A DNA stretch of 64,000 nt from Dromiciops gliroides (taxonomy: Eukaryota > Chordata > Mammalia > Microbiotheria > Microbiotheriidae): NCBI RefSeq assembly GCF_019393635.1, contig NC_057861.1, positions 59,380,532-59,444,531 of the forward strand. The letters run 5' to 3'. A program made the position numbers and the translations under genes. Positions within the stretch are counted from its first letter, which is position 1. Every line of letters starts with the position of its first letter. The notes beneath the pieces are model-generated. The model had not been told where the DNA came from and searched no databases. It saw nothing but the letters and a program-made list of their open reading frames with translations. Of this stretch, positions 22,577 through 36,500 are shown piece after piece.

Positions 22577-25500
22577 CTGAAAAATAGAAAGGATTTTTCC
22601 CACAGTGAAAAAGGTACCTGAATCAGTATAGATAAGAACACATCCCCTAGTACTAACAAACAATTCTTCTGAAACATCCCCATAAACAATTCACTCCCAC
22701 CTCCCATCTTAGACCAACTCAACCTCCCTCCTCTCTTTGAAATCTCCAGGGGGCACACCAAAATAGAGTCCAACAAGTTGGGTGAGGGGAAGCCATGTTG
22801 GTATAGCACAGAGAATAACAAACTAAGCTGAACCAGGAGAAAAAGATAACAGATCAGGGATGGAGAATCAGGCTGAAATGGACCTGAGAGGCCATCCAGA
22901 CCAGCTGTTCTTATTTTATACAGGAGGAAACTGAGGGCCAGCAAGGCTAAATGCTTTGAATTGGGCAAGCCTTTTCCTTTCTCTTTGCCTCACTTTCTTC
23001 ATCTATAAAACAAGGGGTTTGGGCCACTGTATGGCTCGGACATCTTGTTTCCCAGCTTTATCATTCTGTGTTCTATATTGTGGGCAAGCAGCCTAGCAAG
23101 ATGACACCGTATGGCTGAAAGTCAAATGGGAACCTTTTCCTCTGACTTACAGTAGTTGCATATGGAATTCAACACTGTTATTACTTTCAGGTTTCCCTAC
23201 TAAACACAGCAAATACTAGTCCTAGCCCAGCTTTCCACAAGGACTTGGCAAGCCCCAGTCAACTTTTTAGACAGTAAGGAAACATCTGGCATAAGCAGCA
23301 CTTTATTGAAGAGGGAATTTGTCCCCAGGGGGCAAATGGGAGGTCTGTCACTATTTTACTGCAAATATACTTCCCATGATTTGGAACGAATCATTACTCA
23401 CCAATTTTTTGTCCATTTTTGCTTTGATGTCTCTTGCAAGAGTGAAAAATGCCTAGAGTAGGAAAGAAAAGTTACTATCCATATTGCACAAGCAGGAAGT
23501 TACAAATGACTTAAATCCCTCTGAAGACCTTCTGGCCAATTAATTAAATATTAACTATGTTCTTCCTTGGAGTGAAGCTTACATTCTTCTGGCAATGCAA
23601 AACAATTTGTGATAGTTTAGGGGATGTATATTTACATCCATTTCTTTCTAATCTCCCATCTCCTTACAGGATCAGGCCCAAACTCTCTGGTCTGGCATTC
23701 AAGATCCACCACAACTGGAGGCCAAACTAACTCTTTGGTCTTGACTCTTAAGACTCCTTACAATGCTCTGCCAAAACAGTCTCTTTATTAAGTGTGGTAC
23801 ATGAGCTACGATATTTTTCCTCTTTATATCCCCAACACCAAACAGAATATCTTAAATAGTAAGTCATCTGTTGAATTTATTTTCTGCGCTTATGCCTTTG
23901 TCTATGCCATTCTCTACAAAACACTGAATTTCTCAGGTCTGTCAGAATGGAAAGACACTCAAAACCCCATACAGTATAAATCATTTGGCTTGGACAAAGC
24001 TGGGAAGCAGTTCAATGTCATCTGTATCCACCACAATTTAACAGCTGTATTATTATTATTATTATTTTTTTTTTGGTGAGGCAATTGGGGTTAAGTGACT
24101 GGCCTAGGGTCACACAGCTAGTAATTGTTAAGTGCCTGAGGTCAGATTTGAACTCAGGTCCTCCTGAATCCAGGGCTAGTGCTCTATCCACTGCACCACC
24201 TAGTTGCCCCATTATTATTATTATTATTATTTAAGGGTGACAACAAAATGTTTTACACAGATTATTGCATTAGATCTCGCAAACGACCTTGAATTTGGTA
24301 AGAGGCATTGTCTAAGGGAAGTTAGCTGGCTTACTCAAGATCAGCCAGTTAGTAAGCCAAGTTTCTTCTGAATATCATCAAATATAGTATGTATTTTCTC
24401 TCCTAAAACAATGTAAGCTCTTTGAGATCAAGGACTATTTTGTTTTTATAATCCAGCCCCTAGCAGATTACTCAGCACATTATAGGCACTTAATATGTTG
24501 CTGATCAAAGTGCCAGAGGCCAGAAATGAAACCAAGTCTCCTACAGTCAAATTCAGGGCTTTTCCCAATATCCCCAAGCTGCCTCATAAGTCAAAGTGTG
24601 GAGTATTCCCCTAGAAAAAGACCTAAGGAAACAGGTCAGCTCTCTACCAAATAGTGTCCCAATTGGTGGCCGGAGCAAGGAGCTTTTATATACTTTTTCT
24701 GGCCCATAGAGGCAGATACATCCATGGAGATAAGACGGAACTCACTGATTTATCTATGGCTAGGTCAATTTAACTCCTTAACTTAATTTGTGTCATAGGA
24801 ATAAGAGAATCACCCCATAACTCTATTCTTGACTCTGAAATTTGCTTGCCAGTGAAGAACAGTCTGACAACAAAGCTTGACTTTTGCAAATCCTATCTTC
24901 AGCTGATAGTACAGGAAACTGATTTTTGCCAAAACCCTAGGGTAAGCTAAATTCCTTGGCAAGCTCAGGGCCAATCTACAATACTAGCAAAAAGGGAGGG
25001 GGGCAGGTCAGGGGAATTGGGGGTGGGGTGACAGAAGATTGATGATAAGTGAAGATCAGGAACAGGGATTGAGCATTACATAACCTGAATTTAATTCCTG
25101 AACACATCCACTTAGTAGAAATCTCCTAAAAATATGTTTGTCACTTTTTAAAAAGCTATGATCATTAGTGATTAAAGGGGCTTTAGCTCCAGTGCAGGTG
25201 TTTGGGTAAAGTGGGACAAACTGTGGTGGATAGATTAACCTAAAGTATGACTATGTCACATACTTACATTCTCTACATTGATATTAGCCTTTGCGCTGGT
25301 CTCCATGAATTTAATTCCGTAATCAAGTGCTAGCTAGAAGAAAGCCACAGAACACAAGACAGGTCAGAAAGCAGTAGCCTATATTTCTATTAATGCTTTA
25401 AGATTTTTAGTGCTTTTCTCACAACTTTGTAAAGGATGAGGTACAGGTATTATTCAATACTTCAATTTGAGGTATTACAATATTCCTCATTTAACAGAAG

Positions 25501-28500
25501 AGAAAACAGAAGCTCTGAGAGGTATATAACAGAGATAGGATTCAAATCTAGGCTATGTGACTGCAGATCTGACTGTCCCTCAACAATGAAAGAAATAGTC
25601 TTATATATTAGAAACTAGATGAGAGTCAGTGCAAAATGCAACAAATGGAGTAGAGGGGTTACAACTTGGGCACAGATTTCCACCCCCCATCCCCCATTCT
25701 GGGCCATGGAAAGGACTTCAAAAAAGAAAGGGATATTTGGGAAGTGAAAAAAAAAATGGTATCTGAGAACAGGATTTAAACTTCTGATTCACAGTTTAAG
25801 ATCCTGGCTAGCAATTAAAAGACACTATGTGTGTTCTAGCCAGATCAAGTGTGGCCACTCATTTACCACCTTGTTAAACAGACATTTCTGCTACCACCCA
25901 ACTAGATATAGTGCTATGTAATTGAGCATGTTCTGGTAACAGACCATTTCTGTTAACCAAGAACCAACTATGTTAAGTGCTCATTGCCAGAAAGCTAGCC
26001 GCTAGATAAATTCCTTCTTTTTTTTGGTGAGGCAATTGGGGTTAAATGACTTGCCCAGGGTCACACAGCTAAGTAAGTGTTAAGTGTCTGAGGCCGGATT
26101 TGAACTCAGGTTCTCCTGACTCCAGGGCCAGTGCTTTATCCACTGCACCACCTAGCTGCCCCTAGATAAATTCTTTGATCATGGTTATCAAAGAAAAAAA
26201 GAGATGGCCTTCAGTCCTTCTTATATGGTCCTCTTCTGACCCTGTACAGCAAGGGTGGTAGAATAGGAAGAAAAGGGAATGCAGAGAGATGGTGCTAAGA
26301 ATCCAAAGATTTTAGACCATGTATAAACATTAACTGTTGGTAAGTTCTTTAAATGTGAGATCCTTGCACAAAGAGCAATGAGCTGACATACTGACAGAGG
26401 AGCTGGATTACATCAATATTAACATTATCACTAAAAATGAAACCAGAAGATATAAGAAGTTGTAGCTACACGGAAGGATGGTTCAGAGGTTCTGCTAAGA
26501 GATGTGGCAAGTGAAGGTATTTATAGAACTGCTTTTATTGTGAATCCAAGGGCAACAAGAACTATTTCATGTGACACTTGATTAGCTTGCACTCCATTTC
26601 CTGTCTTTGTGTCTCCACACCGGCCAACCTCAGGCTCAGAATGCACCCCTTCTTCTCACCTTGGCCTCAGAGAAACAGTAGCTTCAAGATGCAGCTCAAT
26701 TACCAACTACCTTCTAAATGAGTGAAGGCTTTTCCTGTTCCCAACTGCTAGTGTTCTACCTCCTTCAAACTATTTCACATTTAACTACCTTACATTTTAT
26801 TTTGTGTTTGTCAAACACACACACACACACACACTCTCTCTCTCTCTCTCTCTCTCTCCCCCCCTCCCTCCCCCAACAGAATGAAAGCTTCTAGACAGCA
26901 AAGATTGGTTCATTCTTTCTTTGTAGCTCCAGCATCTAGCACATTCTGTTGTTGTTCAGTTGTTTTCAGTTGTGTCCAACTCTTTGTGCCCTCATTTTGG
27001 GGTTTTATTGGGAAAGATACTGACATTTCCTTTTCCAGCTCAATTTTAAAAATGAGAAAATGGAGGCAAAGAGGCTTAAGTGACTTGTCGGGTAACACAG
27101 CTAGTAAGTCTCTAGGCCAGATCTGAATTCATGAAGATGAGTCTCTGACTCTAGGCTTAGCGGTCTATCCTCTGCACCACCTAGCTGCCCGATATCTAGC
27201 ACACAGTGGGTCCTTAATAAGTGCTGCTTGACTGGTAAATCTCTTTAAATTAAATGATAATTCACAGGATGGTGAAAAAAGTTAGATAATCTGGCTCAAG
27301 ATCAGGTAAGGAAAAAAGGCCAAAGATTTGTAGACTACACAGAAGATATAAACCTAAACAAGAAAATAAGTAAGGAGGGCAGCCAGATGGCGCAGTGGAT
27401 AGAGCACCAGCCCTGGAGTCAGGAGCACCTGAGTTCAAATCCGGCCTCAGACACTTAACACTTACTATCTGTGTGACCCTGGGCAAGTCACTTAACCCCA
27501 ATTGCCTCACCAAAAAACAAAACAAAACAAAAAAACCCAAACAAACAAACAAAAAAGAAAATAAGTAAGGAGGTGCTAGATGGGGCAAGCACCAAATTAG
27601 CCCCCCCCCCCCAAAAAAGGGGAAAACCAACTATATCTTAGACAGGGAAAAAATGATTATTGGTGTGATCTCTGAATCTGTGTATTGCCAGATCATGACC
27701 TGTTTGATCAAAGATCAAAATTAACATCAAATCAGAAGACTCTGGAATGGAAGACATTAGAGCATGCTATCAAACCAGATCTAACTTGACTGATCTAAAC
27801 AAGCTACTGACACGGAAAAAATGGGACAAGAATAAAGCATGAGATATGGACTGTCCATGTCTGAACTAAGGAAGTTTAGGCAATGTAAAGCAAAGCCAAA
27901 AGAGACTAGAAAGCCCTCTGAACACAATCTTGTCAAGCAGAGAGCTGTGGCAGCCAAAGATAACAATGATTTAAAAAATATAAATTCTTCTGCAAAATCT
28001 TATGGAAGATTAGGAAAAAACTGCTCAGACAAACACTGACGTACTAGAGGCTAAATCAAGTGTGCAGAAAACTTAGCATGATCTTCCCCAAAACATTTAA
28101 GGATGAAACTGAGAGGACAATATAAACTGATGAAAAATGAAAAAGATCCATCAGCATTTTGATGACAATGATAATTTTCTCCATAGATGGAGACACCATA
28201 TCTGGATTATTAACTGCGGTCCATGCAGGAGGTGATAATTTTGAGGTTTCTAATCTCAAGGAATCTGAAAGTAGAAACTCTGGGCAACTTCCCCCCAGCC
28301 TCCATAGGTATTATTGCTATCAAAAAGGTCACCAAGAAGGCATTGGCAACTACCAATTCACATGTCTGCTTTCTAATTTTTCTTTTTTTTTTTAGTGAGG
28401 CAATTGGGGTCAAGTGACTTGCCCAGGGTCACACAGCTAGTAAGTGTTAAGTGTCTGAGGCCGGATTTGAACCCAGGTACTCCTGACTCCAAGGCCGGTG

Positions 28501-31500
28501 CTCTATCCACTGCGCCACCTAGCTGCCCCTGCTTTCTAATTTTTACATAAGCTTTGTAAGAATAATTTATACAGGTATTTAAGGCATTCTTGATGAAAAT
28601 ATGAGATGAAATTAGAATGAAATTTTATCTTAAAGGCTCTCCTCCAACAAGATGTCTTTCATGCATGTTAAAATCAGATTACTTTCAGGATTCATTGGCT
28701 AATTCCAGTAGGAGTAGGGATGGAAATAATGATCATTCAACTGAGAGGGGGTGTCCTGTGCCAGTGCTAACGGTCCTGTTCCACTGGGATCTGGGAAACT
28801 ATGGGTGGGTGAGGGAGGATAAGGTCCTCCACGGGGATGCATGGTAGAATGCATAGGCTAAAGTGTATTATCAACAAGTAACTGTAAGAAAGAAGTGGTG
28901 CAAGATATTCAAGAGTTACATAATCTCCCCTTTTCTAAGGGGCTGGGCAGATAGCATAGAGATACCTTTTGCATAACATCAGGAGCCTTAAGAGTGTGCT
29001 TTGTGGACCACTTTGGCAGATTTATGGATGGAAGTTCATGGACAAGAACCGCAGAAGATAAGGAAGCGAGGATGGGCTGTGATCTGTGCCTTTGGTGTGA
29101 GATATCACAGTGATCCATTCAAGTACTAAAGATTTGCAAGGCAATGCTAGCCACTTGATATCCTTCCTAGGTCATTTTCTAGGTTGCACTGAAAAGCTTT
29201 AGGTATCATCCTTCCAGATGTTAGACTGCTGTTGTTCAGTTGTGTGGCCATGGGGTTTTCTTAGCAAAGATATTGGAGGGGCTTGCCATTTCCTTTCCCA
29301 GTGGATTAAGGCAAATAGAAATTAAGTGACTTGCCCAGGGTCACACAACTAGTGAGTGTCTGAGGCCAGGTTTGAACTCAGGTCTTCCTGATTCCAGACC
29401 CAGTGCTCTATCCACTGAGTCACCTAGCTGCCTCCAAAGCAAACAGAGGTTGAGTGACTTGCCCAGGGTCACACAGCTAGTCAGTTGTCTGGGGCCACAT
29501 TTGAACAAGTCTTCTTGACTCCAGGCCCAGCATTTTTTCTACTGAGCTACTTATGCATCTCCTCTTAGGTTAGGTTAATTACCTCCTAATGCAGCAGCCC
29601 AGGGCAATGACAAAACTCTAACTTGTTTGGTGCAAGAACATAAACATGTTCAAGATTTTAAAACTGGGCAAAGTCAAAGGTGATTCTTGGGAAAAAGAGG
29701 TAATGACCTGAGAAAATACTGGGCAAAATGTGGGCAAAGAATAAGCTTGCGGAAGTTGAGACATAGGGAGAGATGAATGGCCAGGAAATGCCTCAATGCA
29801 GCAGGGCAATCCTTTATTTTTCCCCAATTGATTGCTTGGTTTGCTCCCCAAAAAATGCTTCTTTTTAAAATATATTTTTATTTATTTCATTGAATAATTC
29901 CCAATTACATTTTAATTTAGTCCAGGATATACTCAAGAATGTGTTTGACAACATAGCCAAACACATAATCTAGTCCGGACAATAGGCATTCTTTTTTTTT
30001 AATGTAAGAAACATTTTTATTTATAGTTTGAGGTTCCAATTTTGCCCCAAGGGGGAAGATAAGAGGACTACATAGGAAGCTATGAATCTCTATTAGGTAA
30101 GAGCTTAGCTTGCTTTTGAAGTATATAATAAATCCAATATATGACTTTCAAAGTTATCCTGCGCTTCTCTGTGATTCCTCCTTTTCTTCCTTCTGTTCTC
30201 TTCCTTTTGGGGGGGGGGGGAGGAGAGGAATTCTATTGCTTTTTTAAATCCCTCTTCCCAGTTTAAAAGAAATGAATATCACCTCACACTTTCCCAAACC
30301 TTCTCTTCTCAACCTCTCCTTACCTACATGCCCACAGAAAACCCCCTTTTCTCCTAGCTGAGCATCTCCACTTACTTTACTAAGAAAATTGAAGCTATTG
30401 ACACATCTCCCCCTTCTATGGAATCACTGCCCCTAGTCTCTGACAATGAGGTGGACTTTATCCTGAGACGGCCAACGCCTCTACATGTGCTCTTGACCCC
30501 ATCCCTCCCATTTCTTTCAGTAGATTACAACTTTAATCTCCTCCCATTCTTTAATACTCAACAGGTGTGCCTGACTGGTGGTAGAACCTTCTGAGCTTTT
30601 ATTGTTCTGATCAGCCACAGCTGGACGCACAGTACCCTGACCCCAACATAGTGATGTCATTTTGATCCTCCTGGAGAATAAAGGACAACAACCAAAACTC
30701 ATTGTCTCCTTCTCTACTGTTTTCTTCTCCATTGCCTTCAAAAATGCCCACATCTCGGGGCGGCTAGGTGGTGCAGTGGATAGAGCACCAGCCCTGGAGT
30801 CAGGAGGACCTGAGTTCAAATCTGGCCTCAGACACTTAACACTTACTAGCTGTGTGACCCTGGGCAAGTCACTTAACCCCAATTGTCTCACCAAAAACAA
30901 ACAAAAAACAAAACAAAAAAAATGCCCAAATCTCCCTCAGCCTTAAAAACCTTCGTTAGGCCTTGCCCAATGTTAAACTATCATCCTCTAACTCCCCTCC
31001 CTTCCTGACACAAAACTCAGGAAAAAGCTGTCCACCTTTATTGCTTCCACTTCCTCTCCTCTTACTTGATTCTAAACCCCCAGCAATTTGGATTGTCACC
31101 TCATCACTCAACTGAAACTGCTGATTCCAAAGTTACCACTGATTTTTTAATTGCCAAATCTGACTGTCTTCTTTTTTAAAGTCCTCATTTTCCTTGACCC
31201 ATCTGCTGCATTTGATACTGATGACCACCTTTTCTTCCCTCCTGAATACCATTTCTCAAAATGTCTGGGCTTTTGTGATGATCCACTCTCTTCATTCTTC
31301 TAACCACCCCTCATTTTCCTCTGGTTCATCACTCATATCATGTCCACTAAATGTGAGTATTACTCAAAGCTGTCTTAAGCCTCCTACTTTTCTCTTTCTA
31401 CACATTCTCTTGGTGACCTGAACAGCTCCCATGGGCTAAATTATCATCTCTATGCAGGTGTTTCACAGACTTAAGCATCTAGTCACAGTATCTCCTATAA

Positions 31501-33536
31501 CTTCAAAGTCCACATTACCAACTTCCTATTGTCATTTCAAAGTAGATGTCCTGGAGACATGTCCAAGTCCATGCCCATTATCTCTCTTCCCAAACCCGCA
31601 TTCCTCTCCTACTACATGTAGGACAGAACTCGGCCTCAAACACATCTGGTAGGTCCATGGAGTATTTATGGTAGGAGATGGAAAAGAATCATACAGCATG
31701 TAATGGAGATAGATAACTTTCTATGTATCCAGATTGGCACAGCTAGGCAATTTGTTCAAAATGGAGTTGAAGCCCTAAAATTTTCTAAAGGACCCAACGG
31801 ATGATAATTGTGAAGGTCAACACAAAGTAAATGGATGGCATTTTTGGGAATCATTTGAAAATGTACAAAATGAGGAAAAACGAAGTGATTTCTGCTTTGA
31901 GAGCAAAGGAAAGGGTTGCATTTTTACTTTTCTTTGCAGTTAATAACAATGAATACCATATGCTTGGCAGTACGCAGATGTTTTATCACTTTCAATTTGT
32001 CATTTGGGGCTCTTGTGAGGCAGGACAGGTATGAACCACATGTAAAGTACCAAATAAGTGCTGTTATTATTATTGTTATTGTCTTTCTGATCTCCCTTTT
32101 CCAAAGGGGGAATCTAAGGCTTAAACAAGTGAAGAAGTTTTTCTGTCTTCACATGGCTACTAAGTGGAGAGGTAGGGCTTGAGCTTAAGTCGGGTGCTTC
32201 CCCGACATGACTGCTTTAAAGACACACATGTTTGCACAAATACATGCCTGGACGAACACAAACACTTGGATAAAGCAGCCACCTTGCAAGCTTATGACTG
32301 AAGTCAATGGATGAGGACAATTTTTTTTATTTTTAGGAAGTGGAGAAGAAAAAATATCCTTTTAAACACATTTATAAAAAGTTAACACAGATCTACAAGA
32401 ATGTCATTATTTTAAACATGACAGAACAAACCATCATTCCTACCTTTTCCCCTCGTTCTTTGGAAACTTGTCTTCTTTCATTCACATCACATTTGTTTCC
32501 AAGTATCATCTTTTCCACATCTGCAGAGGCATGCTAAAGGACAAAAGAGTCAACAGGATCAGGCAAATAGCAGAAAACTTCTTTCAAGAAGAATTCTAAT
32601 TCTTCATAAAGGGTAAGCAAATTAGGGGAGTGTGGAATGGTTTACCTGTCAGATCTATGGATAAGGGAAGAATTTATTACCAAATGAGATAGAGAGCATT
32701 ATGGGATATAAAATGGTTAATTTTGACTATATTAAATTTAAAAGTTTTGCACAAACAAAACCTGTGAAGCCAAGAATAGAAGGAAAATAGAAAACTGGGG
32801 AAAACATGTTTATGAGTTTTTCTGATAAAGGTCTCATCTTTCAACTATATAGAGAACTGAATCAAATCTGTAATAATGAGTTATTCAACTGATAAATGGT
32901 TAAAGGATATGAGTAAGCAGTTTTCATATGAAGAAATTAAAGCTATGTATAGTCATATGAAAAAGTGCTTTAAATCACTTTTGATAAAAGAAATGCAAAT
33001 TAAGCAACTCTGAGGTACCACCTCACACCTATCAGATTGGCTAATATGACAGAAAAGGAAAATGACAAATGTTAAAGGGGATATAGGAAAATTGGGGCAC
33101 TAATACATTGCTGGTAGAGTTGTTGTCCAACCATTCTGGAGAGCAATTTGGAATTTTGCCCAAAGGGCCATAAACCTATGCATACCCTATGATCTAGAAT
33201 TGCCAATATTAGGTCTGTAACCCAAAAAGATTTTTTTAAAAAGAGGAAAAGGACCTGTATGTACAAAAATATTTATAGCAGTTCTTTTTGTGGTGGCAAA
33301 GAATTGGAAATCATGAGGATGCCCATCAATTGGGGAATGGCTAAACAAGCTGTGGTATATAATTGTGGTGGAATACTATTATGCTTTAAGAAATGATGAG
33401 CAGAGGGGCAGCTAGGTGGCTCAATGGATAGAGCACCGGCCCTGGAGTCAGGAGTACCTGAGTTCAAATCCGGCCTCAGACACTTAACACTTACTAGCTG
33501 TGTGACCCTGGGCAAGTCACTTAACCCCAACTGCCT

Positions 33537-33569
<33 letters not shown>

Positions 33570-36500
33570 AATGATGAGCAGGATGCTTTTGGAAAAACCT
33601 GGAAAGATTTACATAAACTGATGCAAAGTGAAATGAGCAGAACCTGGAGAACATTGTACACCATAACAGCAATACTGTACAATGATCAACTGTGAATGAC
33701 CTAGCTATATCCAGCAATACAAATATCCAAGACAATTCTGAAAGACATATTAAAAATGTAATCTATACCCAGAGAAAGAACTGACGGAATCTGAATGCAG
33801 ATCAAAGTATACTGTTATTTTACTTTCTTCATGTTTCTTGTTTGTGTGTGTGTGTGTTTTCTTTTATAACATGATTATGGAAATATGTTTTGCATCACTG
33901 TACATGTATAACCTTTATCAAATTGCTTGCCTTTTCAATGATGGAGATAGGGGTAAAGGAGGGTGGGAGAGAATTTGGACTTCAAAATTGTCAAAAATGA
34001 AGGCAAGGGGCAGCTAGGTGGTGCAGTGGAAAGAGTACTGGCCCTGGAGTCAGGAGGACTTGAGTTCAAATCCAGCCTCAGATACTTAACACTTACTGGC
34101 TGTGTGACCCTGGGCAAGTCAACCCCAATTGCCTTACCAAAAAAAAAAAAAAAAGAAGAAGGTGAAAGTTTTTACATGTAATTGAGAAAAAAAATAAAAT
34201 TTTAAAAATAAAAAAAAAAAGAATTCTAACTCTGAAGGGTGCTCCCAAAGCATAACTGACGGGGAAGGAATAAAGCTCTATTTATGTGCTCTTGACTGTA
34301 TAAAATAGATTTGTAGAATCTAATCATGAACATTTGTCAGATGCTCACCACTAAGCCTAGTAAGTAGTATGCATGAGGTAACAGACAGAATTGGATTAAA
34401 ACTAATTTTACTCTTGATTTGAATAAAAGGAATAAAAAAAGGAAGTAACTGAGTAATATGGAGGCACCAGACCCATATGAATGAAAGGCTGTTTAATTCA
34501 ACATTCTATCAACTGGAAATTTCAGCCAACTCTGCTTCATCAGTACAGCGATGGTCAGGATAAAGATCTTGAGGCACTATAATGTAAAATCTCAAATGTA
34601 TCTCAGCAAAGATAAATTTTGTTTAGTTAGTATTGAGCATATTCTCATTGTTTTAAAGACTGGTAATCCACGGAAGATATCTATGATTATGAAACGGATT
34701 GGAAAACTTTCAGAAAGGTGGTAAAAGGAGCCACCACACTTCAATTTGCTGCAACCACAACAGTAGCCTCCAACTATGGTACCAACAAAGAAGAAGAGAG
34801 GGGAGCAGGAAGCAGATACTATACCACCTAAATACTGAATCTGTAGAGAAACTTCCAACTCACAAAGTGCTTTCACAAACATTATTAAATTTTACCCTGG
34901 CAACCTGGTGAGATTAGGGTAGGAATCATTATCTATATGAGGAAACTTTAGTGCATTAAGAAGTTACTTGTCCAAAATCAAACTATCAGTAAGTGGCAGA
35001 AGTAGGATTTGAATCTAGGGGTTCTGATGCTGGGTTCAAGCTTAGTGACAAAACCAAGTACAGAAAATTAGTGCTAGCAACTTCCAAAGGTATCAAAGAA
35101 TTATAGATTTAGTGATGGCGAGGCTCTCAGAAATCATTTGAGAACAGTCTCATTTTACAGATGATGAAACTGAGGCTCAGGAAGATTAAATTATTTGTCC
35201 AAGTTCACATAGAACATTTAATTCTACTCAACAAACACGTATTAAGCACTTGTGTCAGACAAAGTGCTAGGCACTAGGGATACGAGATAAAAACAATAGC
35301 TTTGTTCTCAGGAGCTTACAACATATACAAAAATAATACAAAGAGTGTTATATGAGCAAAATGCTCTAAGAAATAATTGAGGGGAGATTATTTTCATTAA
35401 GGTGGCAGAACTCAAAGAAGGCTTTAGGGAAGAAGTAGCATCCCAGCGAGACCTTGAAGGAAGAGAACAGGAAGAGCAAGTAGTCCATTTTGACTGGAAG
35501 GCAGAGTGTATAAAAGGGAGTAAGGTGAAAGAAGGATGGAGAGGTTAAGTGGAACTTTTAACAAAAGCTACAATAAAAAGTATATGAACAATGAGAAGCG
35601 GAGAAAATGGTGGCAGGGGTGGAAGCGGCTGTGGAGGTGGCGGCGACTGAATCCAAAATGGAGGAGGAGAGCGGTGCGCCTGGCATAGTAAGCGGGAACG
35701 GGACTCCGACCCCCAAAAGTGAAGGTGAACGATCAAGTCAAAATGAGAAGAGGAAGGAGAAAAATGTGAAAAGAGGAGGGAATCGATTTGAACCCTATGC
35801 CAACCCTACTAAAAGATACAGAGCCTTCATTACAAATATACCATTTGATGTGAAATGGCAGTCCCTTAAAGACCTGGTCAAAGAAAAAGTTGGTGAGGTA
35901 ACATACGTGGAGCTCTTAATGGACGCTGAAGGAAAGTCAAGGGGATGTGCTGTTGTTGAATTCAAGATGGAAGAAAGCATGAAAAAAGCTGCTGAAGTTT
36001 TGAACAAGCATAGTCTGAGTGGAAGACCTCTGAAAGTCAAAGAAGATCCCGATGGCGAACATGCCAGGAGAGCAATGCAAAAGGTGATGGCTACAACTGG
36101 TGGGATGGGTATGGGACCAGGTGGCCCAGGAATGATTAATATCCCACCCAGTATCCTAAATAATCCTAACATCCCAAATGAGATTATCCATGCATTACAG
36201 GCCGGAAGACTTGGAAGCACAGTCTTTGTAGCAAATCTGGATTATAAAGTTGGCTGGAAGAAACTGAAGGAAGTGTTCTGTATGGCTGGCGTAGTGGTTA
36301 GAGCAGACATTCTTGAAGATAAAGACGGGAAAAGTCGTGGAATCGGCACTGTTACTTTTGAACAGTCAATTGAAGCAGTTCAGGCTATATCAATGTTCAA
36401 TGGCCAGCTGCTATTCGACAGACCAATGCATGTGAAGATGGATGAGAGGGCCTTGCCAAAGGGTGACTTTTTCCCTCCTGAGCGCCCCCAACAACTCCCT

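Larger units (their letters stand above)
32604..34219 (+). mobile_element. 5'-truncated L1 (ORF2 end and 3' UTR) with two SINEs inside
   Basis: Marsupial L1 ORF2 end (for example GAGGTACCACCTCACACCTA near 33012) through the 3' UTR and an A-rich tail. A target-site duplication AGAATTCTAA(T/C)TCT lies at 32590-32603 and 34220-34233, with one mismatch. SINEs interrupt it at 33404-33565 and 34006-34157. It lies in RAB8A intron 4 just upstream (in gene orientation) of exon 5, antisense to the gene. Confidence 0.88.

Noticed and set aside
22423-22968. 181-codon minus frame
   Set aside because: It overlaps RAB8A exon 8 in another frame and intron 7.
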